NCBI GenBank assembly: GCA_030372965.1
Contig: JAUCQC010000144.1
Location: forward strand, 1-38,209
Origin: a bacterium
GTDB taxonomy: Bacteria; Zhuqueibacterota; QNDG01; DTFT01
Direction of reading: 5' to 3'
Length of the DNA: 38,209 nucleotides
The position numbers were made by a program, and so were the translations under genes. Shown piece after piece: positions 30,701 through 37,381 of the stretch. Every line of letters starts with the position of its first letter. The stretch's first letter is position 1. The notes beneath the pieces are model-generated. The model was given only the letters and a program-made list of their open reading frames with translations, was not told the DNA's origin and made no database searches.

Positions 30701-30994
30701 CGCATCGAGTTCGGCGTTCGGCACGGAGAAGGCGGCCGCGTGTTTTTCGTGCGGGACAACGGCATCGGCATGGACATGAAATACGCGGACAAGCTGTTCA
30801 AGCCGTTCCAGCGCCTGCAGTCGGAGTTCGAGGGAAGCGGCATCGGCCTGTCCACGGTCGCCCGGATCATCCGCCGGCACAACGGCCGCATCTGGGTCGA
30901 GGGGAAACCCGATGCGGGCGCCGTCTTCTATTTCACGCTGGACAATCCGGAACACGCCGGTGACGGGAACCCGGCCGGATCGCGTCCGGTTTGA
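27701..30994 (+). CDS. two-component sensor histidine kinase with 14-blade Reg_prop sensor
   Basis: A 1097-residue inner-membrane kinase. Signal peptide (1-25); 14 Reg_prop repeats (about 27-680, pattern EDRxGxLWIGTxxGGLNRYD), i.e. two seven-blade periplasmic propellers; a Y_Y_Y Ig-like domain (about 735-808: YRFRLTGIEKEWSPAGPRRF); one membrane helix (about 812-836); a coiled linker; HisKA with the phosphate acceptor His875 (YSVSHDLRSPLRAMDGF); HATPase with NAWKF, DNGIGMDMKY and GSGIGLSTV. There is no receiver or AraC domain, unlike Bacteroides hybrid sensors, so a separate response regulator must exist; none is adjacent. The kinase core resembles that of phytochrome-like kinases. Such sensors typically detect sugars or oligosaccharides. 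The ribosome site is weak. Confidence 0.94.
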   Translation: MTARRKSFPSFLFGLLCWTLASLYAQTETIRFEKLSIEHGLSQSSVTSICQDRRGFLWFGTYEGINRYDGYEFRIFRHNPDDPHSLIQNVIKDIREDRSGTLWIATDGGLDRYDRQADRFIHYVHDPADSTSLSHNRVRCVYEDAEGSLWAATDNGLNRYDRKSDRFVRYRHNPSDPASLCDNKVREIYEDRQGNLWIGTDAGLECLDRKTGRFRHYRNVPGDPNSISGNHVISFGEDRSGYLWIGTWDKGLNRFDRRTGKFKRYMADPRNPKSLQYNTVRAIYEDRGGTLWIGTYGGGLERYDRETDGFTHFRSNPDDPISLSSDAVWCIAEDASGILWIGTDFGGISKYDRRKNQFEFHRSGSGAAGGRYRNAVNALYADPDDRGRILWIGTWGGGLCRLDRRTGEQVCFKNDPYDPGSISNDVIRCIEKDRDGRLWIGTDVGLNRLDRGTGRFERFYCEPGNPATLDYDNIFSLCEDSRGNLWVGSYYGGLNRFDRKTRRFIRYRTDPADPDAFNDNIVWCIREDRAGRIWIGTDAGGLNRFDPATGRFAHYLRIPGNPNSISDNKVLSIHEDAAGILWLGTPGGLNRFDPAAGRWRRYGRQDGLASDAVQSIAGDPEGYLWIGTTKGLSRFDPRKDTFVNFSSNDGLQGDEFNVNACASAVTGEMFFGGINGFNVFFPNRVKLNGFIPPVVLTDFQLFNRSVPVGEPVGGRVILKQSITETPEISLSHRQNDFSIYYAALSFSAPDRNAYRFRLTGIEKEWSPAGPRRFATYTRLPPGNYVFEVKGSNNDGVWNEKAVSLKIRIRPPFWKTAWFIVLASMAGLGLVAAGYVNRTGKIKARNRELESRVRERTRQLEEANRELEAFTYSVSHDLRSPLRAMDGFSQAVLDEYGPKLDDRGADYLRRIRRGSQQLGRLIDDLLKLSRLARSEMNFKDIDIGRLAETIAEELRRSEPSRKAEFVIARDAIVHGDPNLLKVMLTNLLGNAWKFTSKRPETRIEFGVRHGEGGRVFFVRDNGIGMDMKYADKLFKPFQRLQSEFEGSGIGLSTVARIIRRHNGRIWVEGKPDAGAVFYFTLDNPEHAGDGNPAGSRPV

Positions 30995-30995
30995 T

Positions 30996-31019
30996 GCTCC
31001 CCGCCGTCCCGCCGCGCGG
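30996..31019. repeat. GC-rich repeat element, copy 2
   Basis: GCTCCCCGCCG, then TCCCGCCGCGCGG; matches 10594-10616 with one insertion and one substitution. It starts one base after the kinase stop codon. Confidence 0.45.
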
Positions 31020-31080
31020 CGGCAACAACGCCGGCTTCCCGTCCGCCGCTTGAACGGTTCATCCGCCCCACACTGACCCA

Positions 31081-31097
31081 CCGCCGGTTTCCGGCGG
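31081..31097 (+). other. hairpin just upstream of the metalloprotease ribosome site
   Basis: CCGCCGG-ttt-CCGGCGG, a perfect 7-bp stem with a 3-base loop, 5 bases before the AAGGAG ribosome site. It could stabilise the leader or tune translation. No T-run follows. Confidence 0.5.
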
Positions 31098-31113
31098 ATC
31101 ACAAGGAGCCCGC

Positions 31114-33372
31114 ATGCGCCAAAAACACCTGCTCGTCCGAATCCTGATGCCGATCCTCATCCTTTCCGCGGTTCCGGCCGGACTGCCGTCCGAAACGCAG
31201 ACCCGCGAAATCCCGCTCGAGCGGGAGACGGGCCGGCGGATCCGGCGCATCCCGGCGTCCTTCCTGCTCCGCGGGCGCGAACGCGCCCTCATCGAGGGAC
31301 TGCGCCAGCATCCGGAATGGAGGATCGGGGCTCCGCTTCGCAAGACCGCCTGGTCCTTCTCCGTGGGATCCACGAGAGGGTGGTACGCCTACGATTTCAC
31401 GACTGAGAAGGATTACGTCGTAGCCTCGACCTGCCGAGCCGTGGGCGTCAATTGTTATGTCTTCGTGGAGAACGCCGTCTGGGGAACCCGCGTCACCCAG
31501 GCATCCGTCGATTCGATCCGGAACGTCTTCGACCTGCGGACCCCGGCCGATCCGAACCGGGGCATTTACCGGACGGACATCGACGTGTTCGGGTCCGTGC
31601 CGAACGTGGACGGCGACCCCCGCGTCATCATCCTGATTCTGGACATCCGGGATGATTTCACGACGACGGGCGGATACGTCGGGGGGTATTTCGACTCCAC
31701 CAACGAGTACGACATCTCGACCAGCAATCGCGCCGAAATGATCTACCTCGACGCCGACCCGGTGACCCTTTCCTCCGAAGACGGCATCCGTGAGTCCATG
31801 AGCATCACGGCGCACGAATTCCAGCACATGATACACTGGCAGCAGGACTCCGAGGAGATCAGCTTCGTCAAGGAAGGCTGTTCGCTCCAGGCCGAGATCG
31901 TCTGCGGTTATCCCATGTACGACCAGAATCATTACGTCAACGAAACAAACTACACGCTCCTGGGCTGGCGGTACGGGGAGGAGGGCGTGCACGGCGACTA
32001 TTCGCGCGCCGCGCGCTTCATGGCGTACGTCGGCGAGCAGGCGGGGACGGGCGTTTTCCGTCCCATGGTCGCCAGCGCCAAGACCGGCATCGCCGGCATC
32101 AACGCGGGTCTGACGGCCGTTTCCCTGGGCCGGGATTTCAACGCGCTCTTCCGGGACTGGCTCGTGGCCAATGTGCTCAACGACCGGTCCTTCGATCCCC
32201 GGTACGGATACGCGGATCCGGGGCTCATGAAACCCGTTCCGATTGTATACCCGTTCGAGGCCGTGGCGGACGCGCAGACCGTGGAGCCCCTTGCGGCGGT
32301 CTACCTCCGTTTCCCGATGGGACCGGAATTCCGCATCCGGTTCGAGACCGGCAGCCCGAATCTGCTGATCAAGGCGGTCGAAACCGGGGAGGCGGGACCC
32401 CGCGTGATCGACATCACGCCCGGCGTGGAGTACGGCGCGCCCGATCTCGATCCGGCGGCCGGAGAACGGACATTCATCTGCATGAACACCCATCAGACCC
32501 AGCAGGCCGTCGTGTCCTACGCCACCAACGGATCCGCGTCCGGAGCCGCGGAACTGAAGTGGGACATGACCGAGCCTTCGGGCTATCTGACGCTCTCCAT
32601 CCGGGACACGGTCTGCGTGACCTTCGACGCGGTGCCCGGGGCGAAACTGGATTCCGTTCGGGTGGCCCTGAGACGCGCGGGCCAGATCACGGGAGGCGTC
32701 TGGCGGCACACCGGCAACACCCGGCCCACACCGCTCGGCGAACCCCTGGCTTTCCCCGTGACCGCGTCCATCGCCACCGAAACTCCCGTGCCCTACCCGG
32801 TTCCATTCGAGAACTGGGCGACCATTGACCTGACGGCTTACGACATCGACGCGGGGTCGCCTTTCGCCGTGGCCTTCATCTGCCAGGGAGCGGGAACCGT
32901 GGGCCAGCGGGTCATGGTCACGGAGCAGAAGCGGACGGGATCGGACCACAGCCTGACCTGGATGAACGACCCCGGGGGATCCAGTCCGCCCAACTGGTAT
33001 TCCGTGGGGCCGCAGCAGGATTCGGTTTTCGTCTACCTGATCCGGGCTTATGTGAGCATGACCTCCGGCGCGGACGGCCCGGCCGGGCTCCCGGCCGCGT
33101 TCTCCCTGTCTCCGAACTATCCCAATCCCTTCAATCCCTACACCCGTTTCTCGTTCCGCCTGGCCGTCCCGTCGCGTGTCTCGGCGGAGGTCTGGAACCT
33201 GATGGGACATCGCGTGGCCGCTCTCGCGGACAGGACCTTCCCGGCCGGTGAGCACGCGCTCGCGTGGGACGGCATGGGTCAAAACGGCCTCCCCGCGCCG
33301 TCAGGCGTGTACCTGATCCGACTGCAGGCGGGCGGGAACGCGACGGTTCGGAAAATGGTGCTGGAGCGGTAG
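31114..33372 (+). CDS. secreted M30-like zinc metalloprotease with T9SS-type sorting domain
   Basis: A 752-residue exported protease. Signal peptide (about 1-25); a pro- or N-terminal region to about 150; a catalytic domain with the zinc site TAHEFQHMIHW (His234, Glu235, His238) and a downstream FVKEGCS (Glu254) that fits the third ligand of hyicolysin-like M30 peptidases (gluzincins). A beta-rich C-terminal part (about 400-655) follows, then the FlgD-like sorting module (LSPNYPNPFNPYTRFSFRLA ... GVYLIRLQAGGNA ... KMVLER, about 664-752). All zinc ligands are present, so it should be active. ATG 31114 with AAGGAG upstream. It shares a bidirectional terminator with a convergent lipoprotein serpin gene. 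M30 rather than another HExxH gluzincin family is a judgement by eye. Confidence 0.87.
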   Translation: MRQKHLLVRILMPILILSAVPAGLPSETQTREIPLERETGRRIRRIPASFLLRGRERALIEGLRQHPEWRIGAPLRKTAWSFSVGSTRGWYAYDFTTEKDYVVASTCRAVGVNCYVFVENAVWGTRVTQASVDSIRNVFDLRTPADPNRGIYRTDIDVFGSVPNVDGDPRVIILILDIRDDFTTTGGYVGGYFDSTNEYDISTSNRAEMIYLDADPVTLSSEDGIRESMSITAHEFQHMIHWQQDSEEISFVKEGCSLQAEIVCGYPMYDQNHYVNETNYTLLGWRYGEEGVHGDYSRAARFMAYVGEQAGTGVFRPMVASAKTGIAGINAGLTAVSLGRDFNALFRDWLVANVLNDRSFDPRYGYADPGLMKPVPIVYPFEAVADAQTVEPLAAVYLRFPMGPEFRIRFETGSPNLLIKAVETGEAGPRVIDITPGVEYGAPDLDPAAGERTFICMNTHQTQQAVVSYATNGSASGAAELKWDMTEPSGYLTLSIRDTVCVTFDAVPGAKLDSVRVALRRAGQITGGVWRHTGNTRPTPLGEPLAFPVTASIATETPVPYPVPFENWATIDLTAYDIDAGSPFAVAFICQGAGTVGQRVMVTEQKRTGSDHSLTWMNDPGGSSPPNWYSVGPQQDSVFVYLIRAYVSMTSGADGPAGLPAAFSLSPNYPNPFNPYTRFSFRLAVPSRVSAEVWNLMGHRVAALADRTFPAGEHALAWDGMGQNGLPAPSGVYLIRLQAGGNATVRKMVLER

Positions 33373-33397
33373 GGCCGGCGGGCACAATGGAATGAAA

Positions 33398-33430
33398 AAG
33401 AGGCTCCGGATCGGATTTCCGGAGCCTCTT
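33398..33430. terminator. bidirectional terminator, metalloprotease and serpin genes
   Basis: AAGAGGCTCCGGA (33398-33410) and TCCGGAGCCTCTT (33418-33430) form a 13-bp perfect stem with a 7-base loop. T-runs follow on plus (CGTTTT) and minus (TTTTT) strands. It lies 25 bases after the protease stop and 23 before the serpin stop. Confidence 0.9.
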
Positions 33431-33453
33431 CGTTTTCGGTCCCGCAGGAAGGA

Positions 33454-34680
33454 TCACTGCGTCAGGGTTTCGATTCTCCCCATGAACAGCATCGTCCCGG
33501 ACGTCTTGTCGTAGATCGCGAAGGCGAAGGGCCGGTCGAAGCGAATCGTGCCTTCGTCCGGTTCCACGGAAGTCTCCCGGATCTCCACGACCGTCACGGC
33601 CGCGGCTTCCGTTCCCTTCTCGTCCACTTCGACGAACGATTTGTGATAAACATCGCTGATATAGGGACCGACGCTTCCGGTGATCCGGCTGAAATCGGCC
33701 CTGCCGTCGAAAGCGGCGGCCATTCCCAGGGCCTTCAGCGCGTCGCTCAGCGTGATTTTGTACTCGACCTTGAACTTCGGGAGATACAGGTTCATTTCCC
33801 GTTTGACGAAGTTCCCTCTCCATCCCCGCCACGCGGTTTCCGTCCATCCCCGGATGAAATCGTCCGTGGAGCGCCCCTCCTCCGGAAGGAACAGGGCCAT
33901 GGCGAAGCGGCCGTTGCCGTACGGCAGTTCCACGGCGCGGAAATCCGATGTCCGGAAATATCCGATCTCCGACTTCTGCGACATCATCCTGCAGGGCAGG
34001 GCGGACCCGCCGGCGGGATAAAAATATTCGTCCCGCGTGGTCTTCGGATCGAAGGCGGTCACCCAGGTTCCCTTGAAATAAACCGCATTGATCAGAAACA
34101 TCACCGTCATCGGATCGATGTCACCGATCATCTCGTCGATGCGGCCGTGCGTCTTGTCCGAAATCCAGCCGTTGATGACATCCGGCGCGGCCGGGTCGGA
34201 GAAGTCCAGCTCCCGGACCGCCGCGTCGAAGCACTGCCGGTTCACATCGACGAAGGCGGGCAGAACCGGATAGCCCATCCGGTACCAGATGGAATTCGCG
34301 ATTTCCATGACCGTTTCAGGATCCGCCGCCGGCAGAAGGTCGAGGAGGCCCCGATAGGAGGCGTTGACCTCGTCCTGGGACATGCCCTCGAACCCGAGGA
34401 CCGAGCGCATGTCCGCCTCGGTCCCGCCGGCTGCGCCGTTCAGAGTCATGCCCAGGGCCATCGAAACCGAGAAGGGCGAGACGAAGACGTTCTTCACGCC
34501 CTCCTCCCTGCACACTTCGGCGAACAGATTGAAGCCGAAAGCGTTGGAGGCCTCGGACACGCGTTTTTCCAGGGCGGTCAATTCCCGGGCCGGCTGCGGA
34601 TCGGCGTTCCCGATCGTGGACAGGTCCCGGTCGCAGGACAAGACCATGAGAGCGGACGCGAATAACAGGGTTTTTCTCAT
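33454..34680 (-). CDS. lipoprotein serpin (serine/cysteine protease inhibitor)
   Basis: A 408-residue serpin on a lipid anchor: signal peptide with lipobox (LMVLSC, Cys15), then the full serpin fold (NLFAEVCREEGVKNVFVSPF, ALGMTLNGAAGGTEADM, NGWISDKTHGRIDEMI, FLINAVYFKGTWVTAFD, LPKFKVEYKITLSDALKALG, FDRPFAFAIYDKTSGTMLFMG). The hinge EKGTEAAAVT (354-363) has the small residues required for loop insertion, so it is probably inhibitory. By alignment to alpha-1-antitrypsin the scissile bond would be near Thr370-Ser371, but the loop is about three residues longer and the P1 residue is uncertain. The start at 34680 follows GGAGG; an ATG five codons earlier lacks support. Last gene of the sigma-54 activator operon. 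It is predicted to sit in the periplasm or on the cell surface. Confidence 0.95.
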   Translation of the reverse strand: MRKTLLFASALMVLSCDRDLSTIGNADPQPARELTALEKRVSEASNAFGFNLFAEVCREEGVKNVFVSPFSVSMALGMTLNGAAGGTEADMRSVLGFEGMSQDEVNASYRGLLDLLPAADPETVMEIANSIWYRMGYPVLPAFVDVNRQCFDAAVRELDFSDPAAPDVINGWISDKTHGRIDEMIGDIDPMTVMFLINAVYFKGTWVTAFDPKTTRDEYFYPAGGSALPCRMMSQKSEIGYFRTSDFRAVELPYGNGRFAMALFLPEEGRSTDDFIRGWTETAWRGWRGNFVKREMNLYLPKFKVEYKITLSDALKALGMAAAFDGRADFSRITGSVGPYISDVYHKSFVEVDEKGTEAAAVTVVEIRETSVEPDEGTIRFDRPFAFAIYDKTSGTMLFMGRIETLTQ

Positions 34681-34713
34681 CTGAAATTCCTCCATGGATT
34701 GGAAAAGGGGCGG

Positions 34714-35277
34714 TCATGAAATCCATATCATCACGGACCGGCTCACGCCCCATTCCCCGTCTTTTTTCTTCAGATGGATCAAAGATCCGTAAGCGGCCAG
34801 AGGAGCCCAGTACACGGACCCGTAAACCAGCGCCTCGGTCCCGTCCCGGTTGAAACCCGCGAGCGACACCGTGACCGCGCCGCAGGACCCGGGCACGGTC
34901 CGCTCCCAATCCCAGGACGACCGCGCGTCCAGAAACACGATGCTCCTTCCCGGACACCGGAAACCCCTGATCGAAACCCGGTTCCGGTTCCGTCTCTGAA
35001 AGCTGTTCCAAGTATCAACCGACAGGCCCGTCAGGCGCTCCCGGATCAATTCGCCGTAGGCTTCGGTCCTGCCGCCCGGTCCGATCGCCGTGCTGTCCAC
35101 CATCGCCACGACCGGGCAGGGCATGAATGTCGTGTCTCCGAGAAGCGCCCGGTACACCGCGAAATCGGACTCCAGTCCGGCGCCCCTGGACGGTGAAAGA
35201 ATCGATCCATCACGCTCACACCCGGCGATTCCGAGGAGAACGGAGAGGACCGCAAGTGCCACGACCGTTCGTCTCAT
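34714..35277 (-). CDS. hypothetical lipoprotein
   Basis: A 187-residue lipoprotein with a clean lipobox (LLGIAGC, Cys20). The mature part has no recognised family. Seen in it: a YRALLGDTTFMPCPVVAMVD stretch, a WNSFQRRNR segment, CPGRSIVFLDARSSWDWE, and a C-terminal beta-rich end (LIHLKKKDGEWGVSRSVMIW), which resembles small domains ending with a 'kkkdGeWkv' hairpin as in NTF2-like or uncharacterised lipoproteins. Two further cysteines could form a disulphide. ATG 35277 has AGGAGG upstream. 33 bases before the serpin gene and 22 after the barrel gene, so one operon. Confidence 0.78.
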   Translation of the reverse strand: MRRTVVALAVLSVLLGIAGCERDGSILSPSRGAGLESDFAVYRALLGDTTFMPCPVVAMVDSTAIGPGGRTEAYGELIRERLTGLSVDTWNSFQRRNRNRVSIRGFRCPGRSIVFLDARSSWDWERTVPGSCGAVTVSLAGFNRDGTEALVYGSVYWAPLAAYGSLIHLKKKDGEWGVSRSVMIWIS

Positions 35278-35299
35278 TCCAGCCTCCTGCCTGATCCGC

Positions 35300-36361
35300 T
35301 CACCACTCCCGCGTCAGTCCCAGCGAAACGATCGTCTTGCGGTAGTACAAGGCCCGGATCGGCGATTCGTTCCTGTACCGCGCGGCCCTCAGCCGGCCGG
35401 TCCATCCGTTTCCGAACCGGCGGGAGAGATCCACCAGGGCCTGGCTGTTGGTTTCGTCCTCCGCGTCCGGACGGACGCGAATGAGCGCGGCCAGACCGTC
35501 GGCGTACGTCTTCTTCCGATGCGTCCAGAACGCGCGGACATTGAGGCCCCAGGGCAGCAGTTTGCCGAAACCGAATTCGAGAAAAGGATCCCGGTATGAA
35601 TAGCCGAAGCTGTTGGACCGGTTTCCCTGCAGGGTAAACCGGCACGTCCACAGGCCGTACCGGTAGGCTTCGATCGAAGCGGCTGTCTCCCAGTTCCGGT
35701 CCCTCTGGCGTTCGTCCAGAAACCGCCACTCCGGTTCGGGTGTTTCCCGCCCGACGCGCCCGACCGCGCGCCTCTCGAATTCCAGGGACCGGGAGCACGC
35801 CCGGAGCGACCACTTGACGGACGGCAGGGGCGAGGATTCCAGGGCCGCGCTCCATTCAGAGGAGCGGAAATCGAAGGCGCTGGACGGCGTGTAGTCGAAG
35901 CCGCCCGCCGACCATCCGAGCCGCATCACCGCGCGGCCGAAGAGGTTCATTCGGACATAAGGCGACGCGTTCCAGGCCGCGTATCCCCGGCCGTCCCGCA
36001 GGAATGTCTTGGTTCTGCCGCGCAATTCCGCCCCGGCCGAAAACGCCTTCCGGGTTCCGGTCTCCGCCGAAAGGCAGGCCGCATGCACGTGCCGGGTCTC
36101 GGACGGATGGGCCGAGTACACGTCCGCGCCCCCCGAGTAATCCGCGGAGAGGGCCAGGCGGCCGGCCGGCCGGACACGGCCCCCGATCTCCGCCCACACA
36201 CGGCCGATCCGGTCCGGAACCGCGGCGCTGTCCGATTCGAAGACATTGGAGTCGCTGAAAACCGCGATCGAAATCCGCGCCGCGCCCTGTCCGCCCGACG
36301 CGGGCGGAATCGTCAGGGCGAGCCACGCCGGGATGAAAATGAAGGCGGGAAGCGGTTTCAT
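35300..36361 (-). CDS. outer-membrane beta-barrel protein (hypothetical)
   Basis: A 353-residue exported protein: signal peptide (about 1-24, PPASGGQGA), then amphipathic strands throughout (RISIAVFSDSNVFE, RLALSADYSGGADVYS, VKWSLRACSRSLEF, WTCRFTLQGNRSNSFGYSYR, VRAFWTHRKKTY) and a terminal TIVSLGLTREW with Trp at the end, the C-terminal sorting signal of outer-membrane barrels. About 16 strands are plausible. No named family. 15 bases after the coiled-coil gene, 22 before the lipoprotein gene. The start at 36361 has no clear ribosome site and probably depends on coupling. It may be the membrane platform of this operon. Confidence 0.78.
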   Translation of the reverse strand: MKPLPAFIFIPAWLALTIPPASGGQGAARISIAVFSDSNVFESDSAAVPDRIGRVWAEIGGRVRPAGRLALSADYSGGADVYSAHPSETRHVHAACLSAETGTRKAFSAGAELRGRTKTFLRDGRGYAAWNASPYVRMNLFGRAVMRLGWSAGGFDYTPSSAFDFRSSEWSAALESSPLPSVKWSLRACSRSLEFERRAVGRVGRETPEPEWRFLDERQRDRNWETAASIEAYRYGLWTCRFTLQGNRSNSFGYSYRDPFLEFGFGKLLPWGLNVRAFWTHRKKTYADGLAALIRVRPDAEDETNSQALVDLSRRFGNGWTGRLRAARYRNESPIRALYYRKTIVSLGLTREW

Positions 36362-36376
36362 CAGGGGGCCGGCCGC

Positions 36377-37381
36377 TCAGTCCGCGGCTTCCGCGGCCCT
36401 TTTCAGGAACCATCGGGCCCTGGCCGAGAGGCTGTCCGCGCGCGCCGCCAGCCTGCGACTGTATTTCTCCAGCCGTTCGATGCGGGAGTTCAGGTCGGCG
36501 GGTTCGCTTTCCGCGCCGGCCCCTTCCGCGATCCAGCCGGACGGCAGTTCCGGACCCGTCCCTTCCGCGGGCGGCGGACCGATAGTCGTTCCGATCGGAT
36601 TCCCGCGGTCGTCAAAGGTTTCCTTGTCTCCGGCCGGCTGGCCGTACTCCATGCGCCGGCCCACAAGTTCATCCTGCTCGTTGAACAGCGCGAACTCCCG
36701 CGACAGTTCGGCCACGTTCCGGCGCACATCCCTTTCCTCGCGGAGCGACCGGATGCGTCCGTTGATTCTCCGCATTTCGTCCCGGGTGGACTCGGCCTCG
36801 TCCTGAAGCAGGTTCGCTTTCAGGCGGATGTCCTCCGGGCTGTTCCACGGCTGAAGCAGCACCGGATCCGTCTGCCGGACCGGCGCGGGTCCGGCCGACA
36901 GGCGCGATTCCCACGCCGTTTTCCGGTTCAGCAGATCCTGCAGAACCGCCGCCAGCTCAACCTTCCGCCTGCTGTCCGCGTTTTCCGCCTCCTCCCGGAT
37001 TCCTATGAGCGCCGCCTGAATCGCGTCGATCAACCGGCCCACGGTTACATCCCGCCTCTTCCGGCAGTCATCGAGATCTTTTCTCAGCCGGTTCATCTCC
37101 GCGTCCAGCCGCTGGGAGGTCTGGAGCCATTTCTCCATCTGCCTGTGCTCCTTGGGGCTGAGCATCTCCTTCGAACGGAGCATGTCCATCTGAGCGGCAA
37201 CCGCTTCGCCGTCCTTCTGAATCCGGCTCCGGACGGACTGCAGTGAATCCAACGATTTTTCAATCGAAAGGCTCAGTTTTTCGAGGGATTCCAGGTCATC
37301 CGTGCCGGAAAAACCGGACGCGTTCAGGGGGTTCAACCCATGCAGAAAAAGGAGGAAAACGATGGAATGAATCGTCTTCAT
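36377..37381 (-). CDS. secreted coiled-coil protein
   Basis: A 334-residue exported protein: signal peptide (about 1-22, NPLNASG), then long coiled-coil segments (about 27-160 and 180-245; heptad-rich [36 protein letters not shown]). A low-complexity Gly/Pro/Glu linker (about 245-290, [15 protein letters not shown]) and a final coiled coil (292-325, [20 protein letters not shown]) follow. No family is recognised; the layout resembles periplasmic spacer proteins. Its ATG overlaps the stop of the sigma-54 activator gene by 4 bases (ATGA), so the two are translationally coupled. A protein anchored or bridging between barrel and inner membrane is inference. Confidence 0.82.
   Translation of the reverse strand: MKTIHSIVFLLFLHGLNPLNASGFSGTDDLESLEKLSLSIEKSLDSLQSVRSRIQKDGEAVAAQMDMLRSKEMLSPKEHRQMEKWLQTSQRLDAEMNRLRKDLDDCRKRRDVTVGRLIDAIQAALIGIREEAENADSRRKVELAAVLQDLLNRKTAWESRLSAGPAPVRQTDPVLLQPWNSPEDIRLKANLLQDEAESTRDEMRRINGRIRSLREERDVRRNVAELSREFALFNEQDELVGRRMEYGQPAGDKETFDDRGNPIGTTIGPPPAEGTGPELPSGWIAEGAGAESEPADLNSRIERLEKYSRRLAARADSLSARARWFLKRAAEAAD

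Noticed and set aside
31099-33282. A 727-codon minus-strand open frame opposite the metalloprotease
   Set aside because: The plus strand carries the HEFQH protease and sorting domain; the antisense frame shows no motif.
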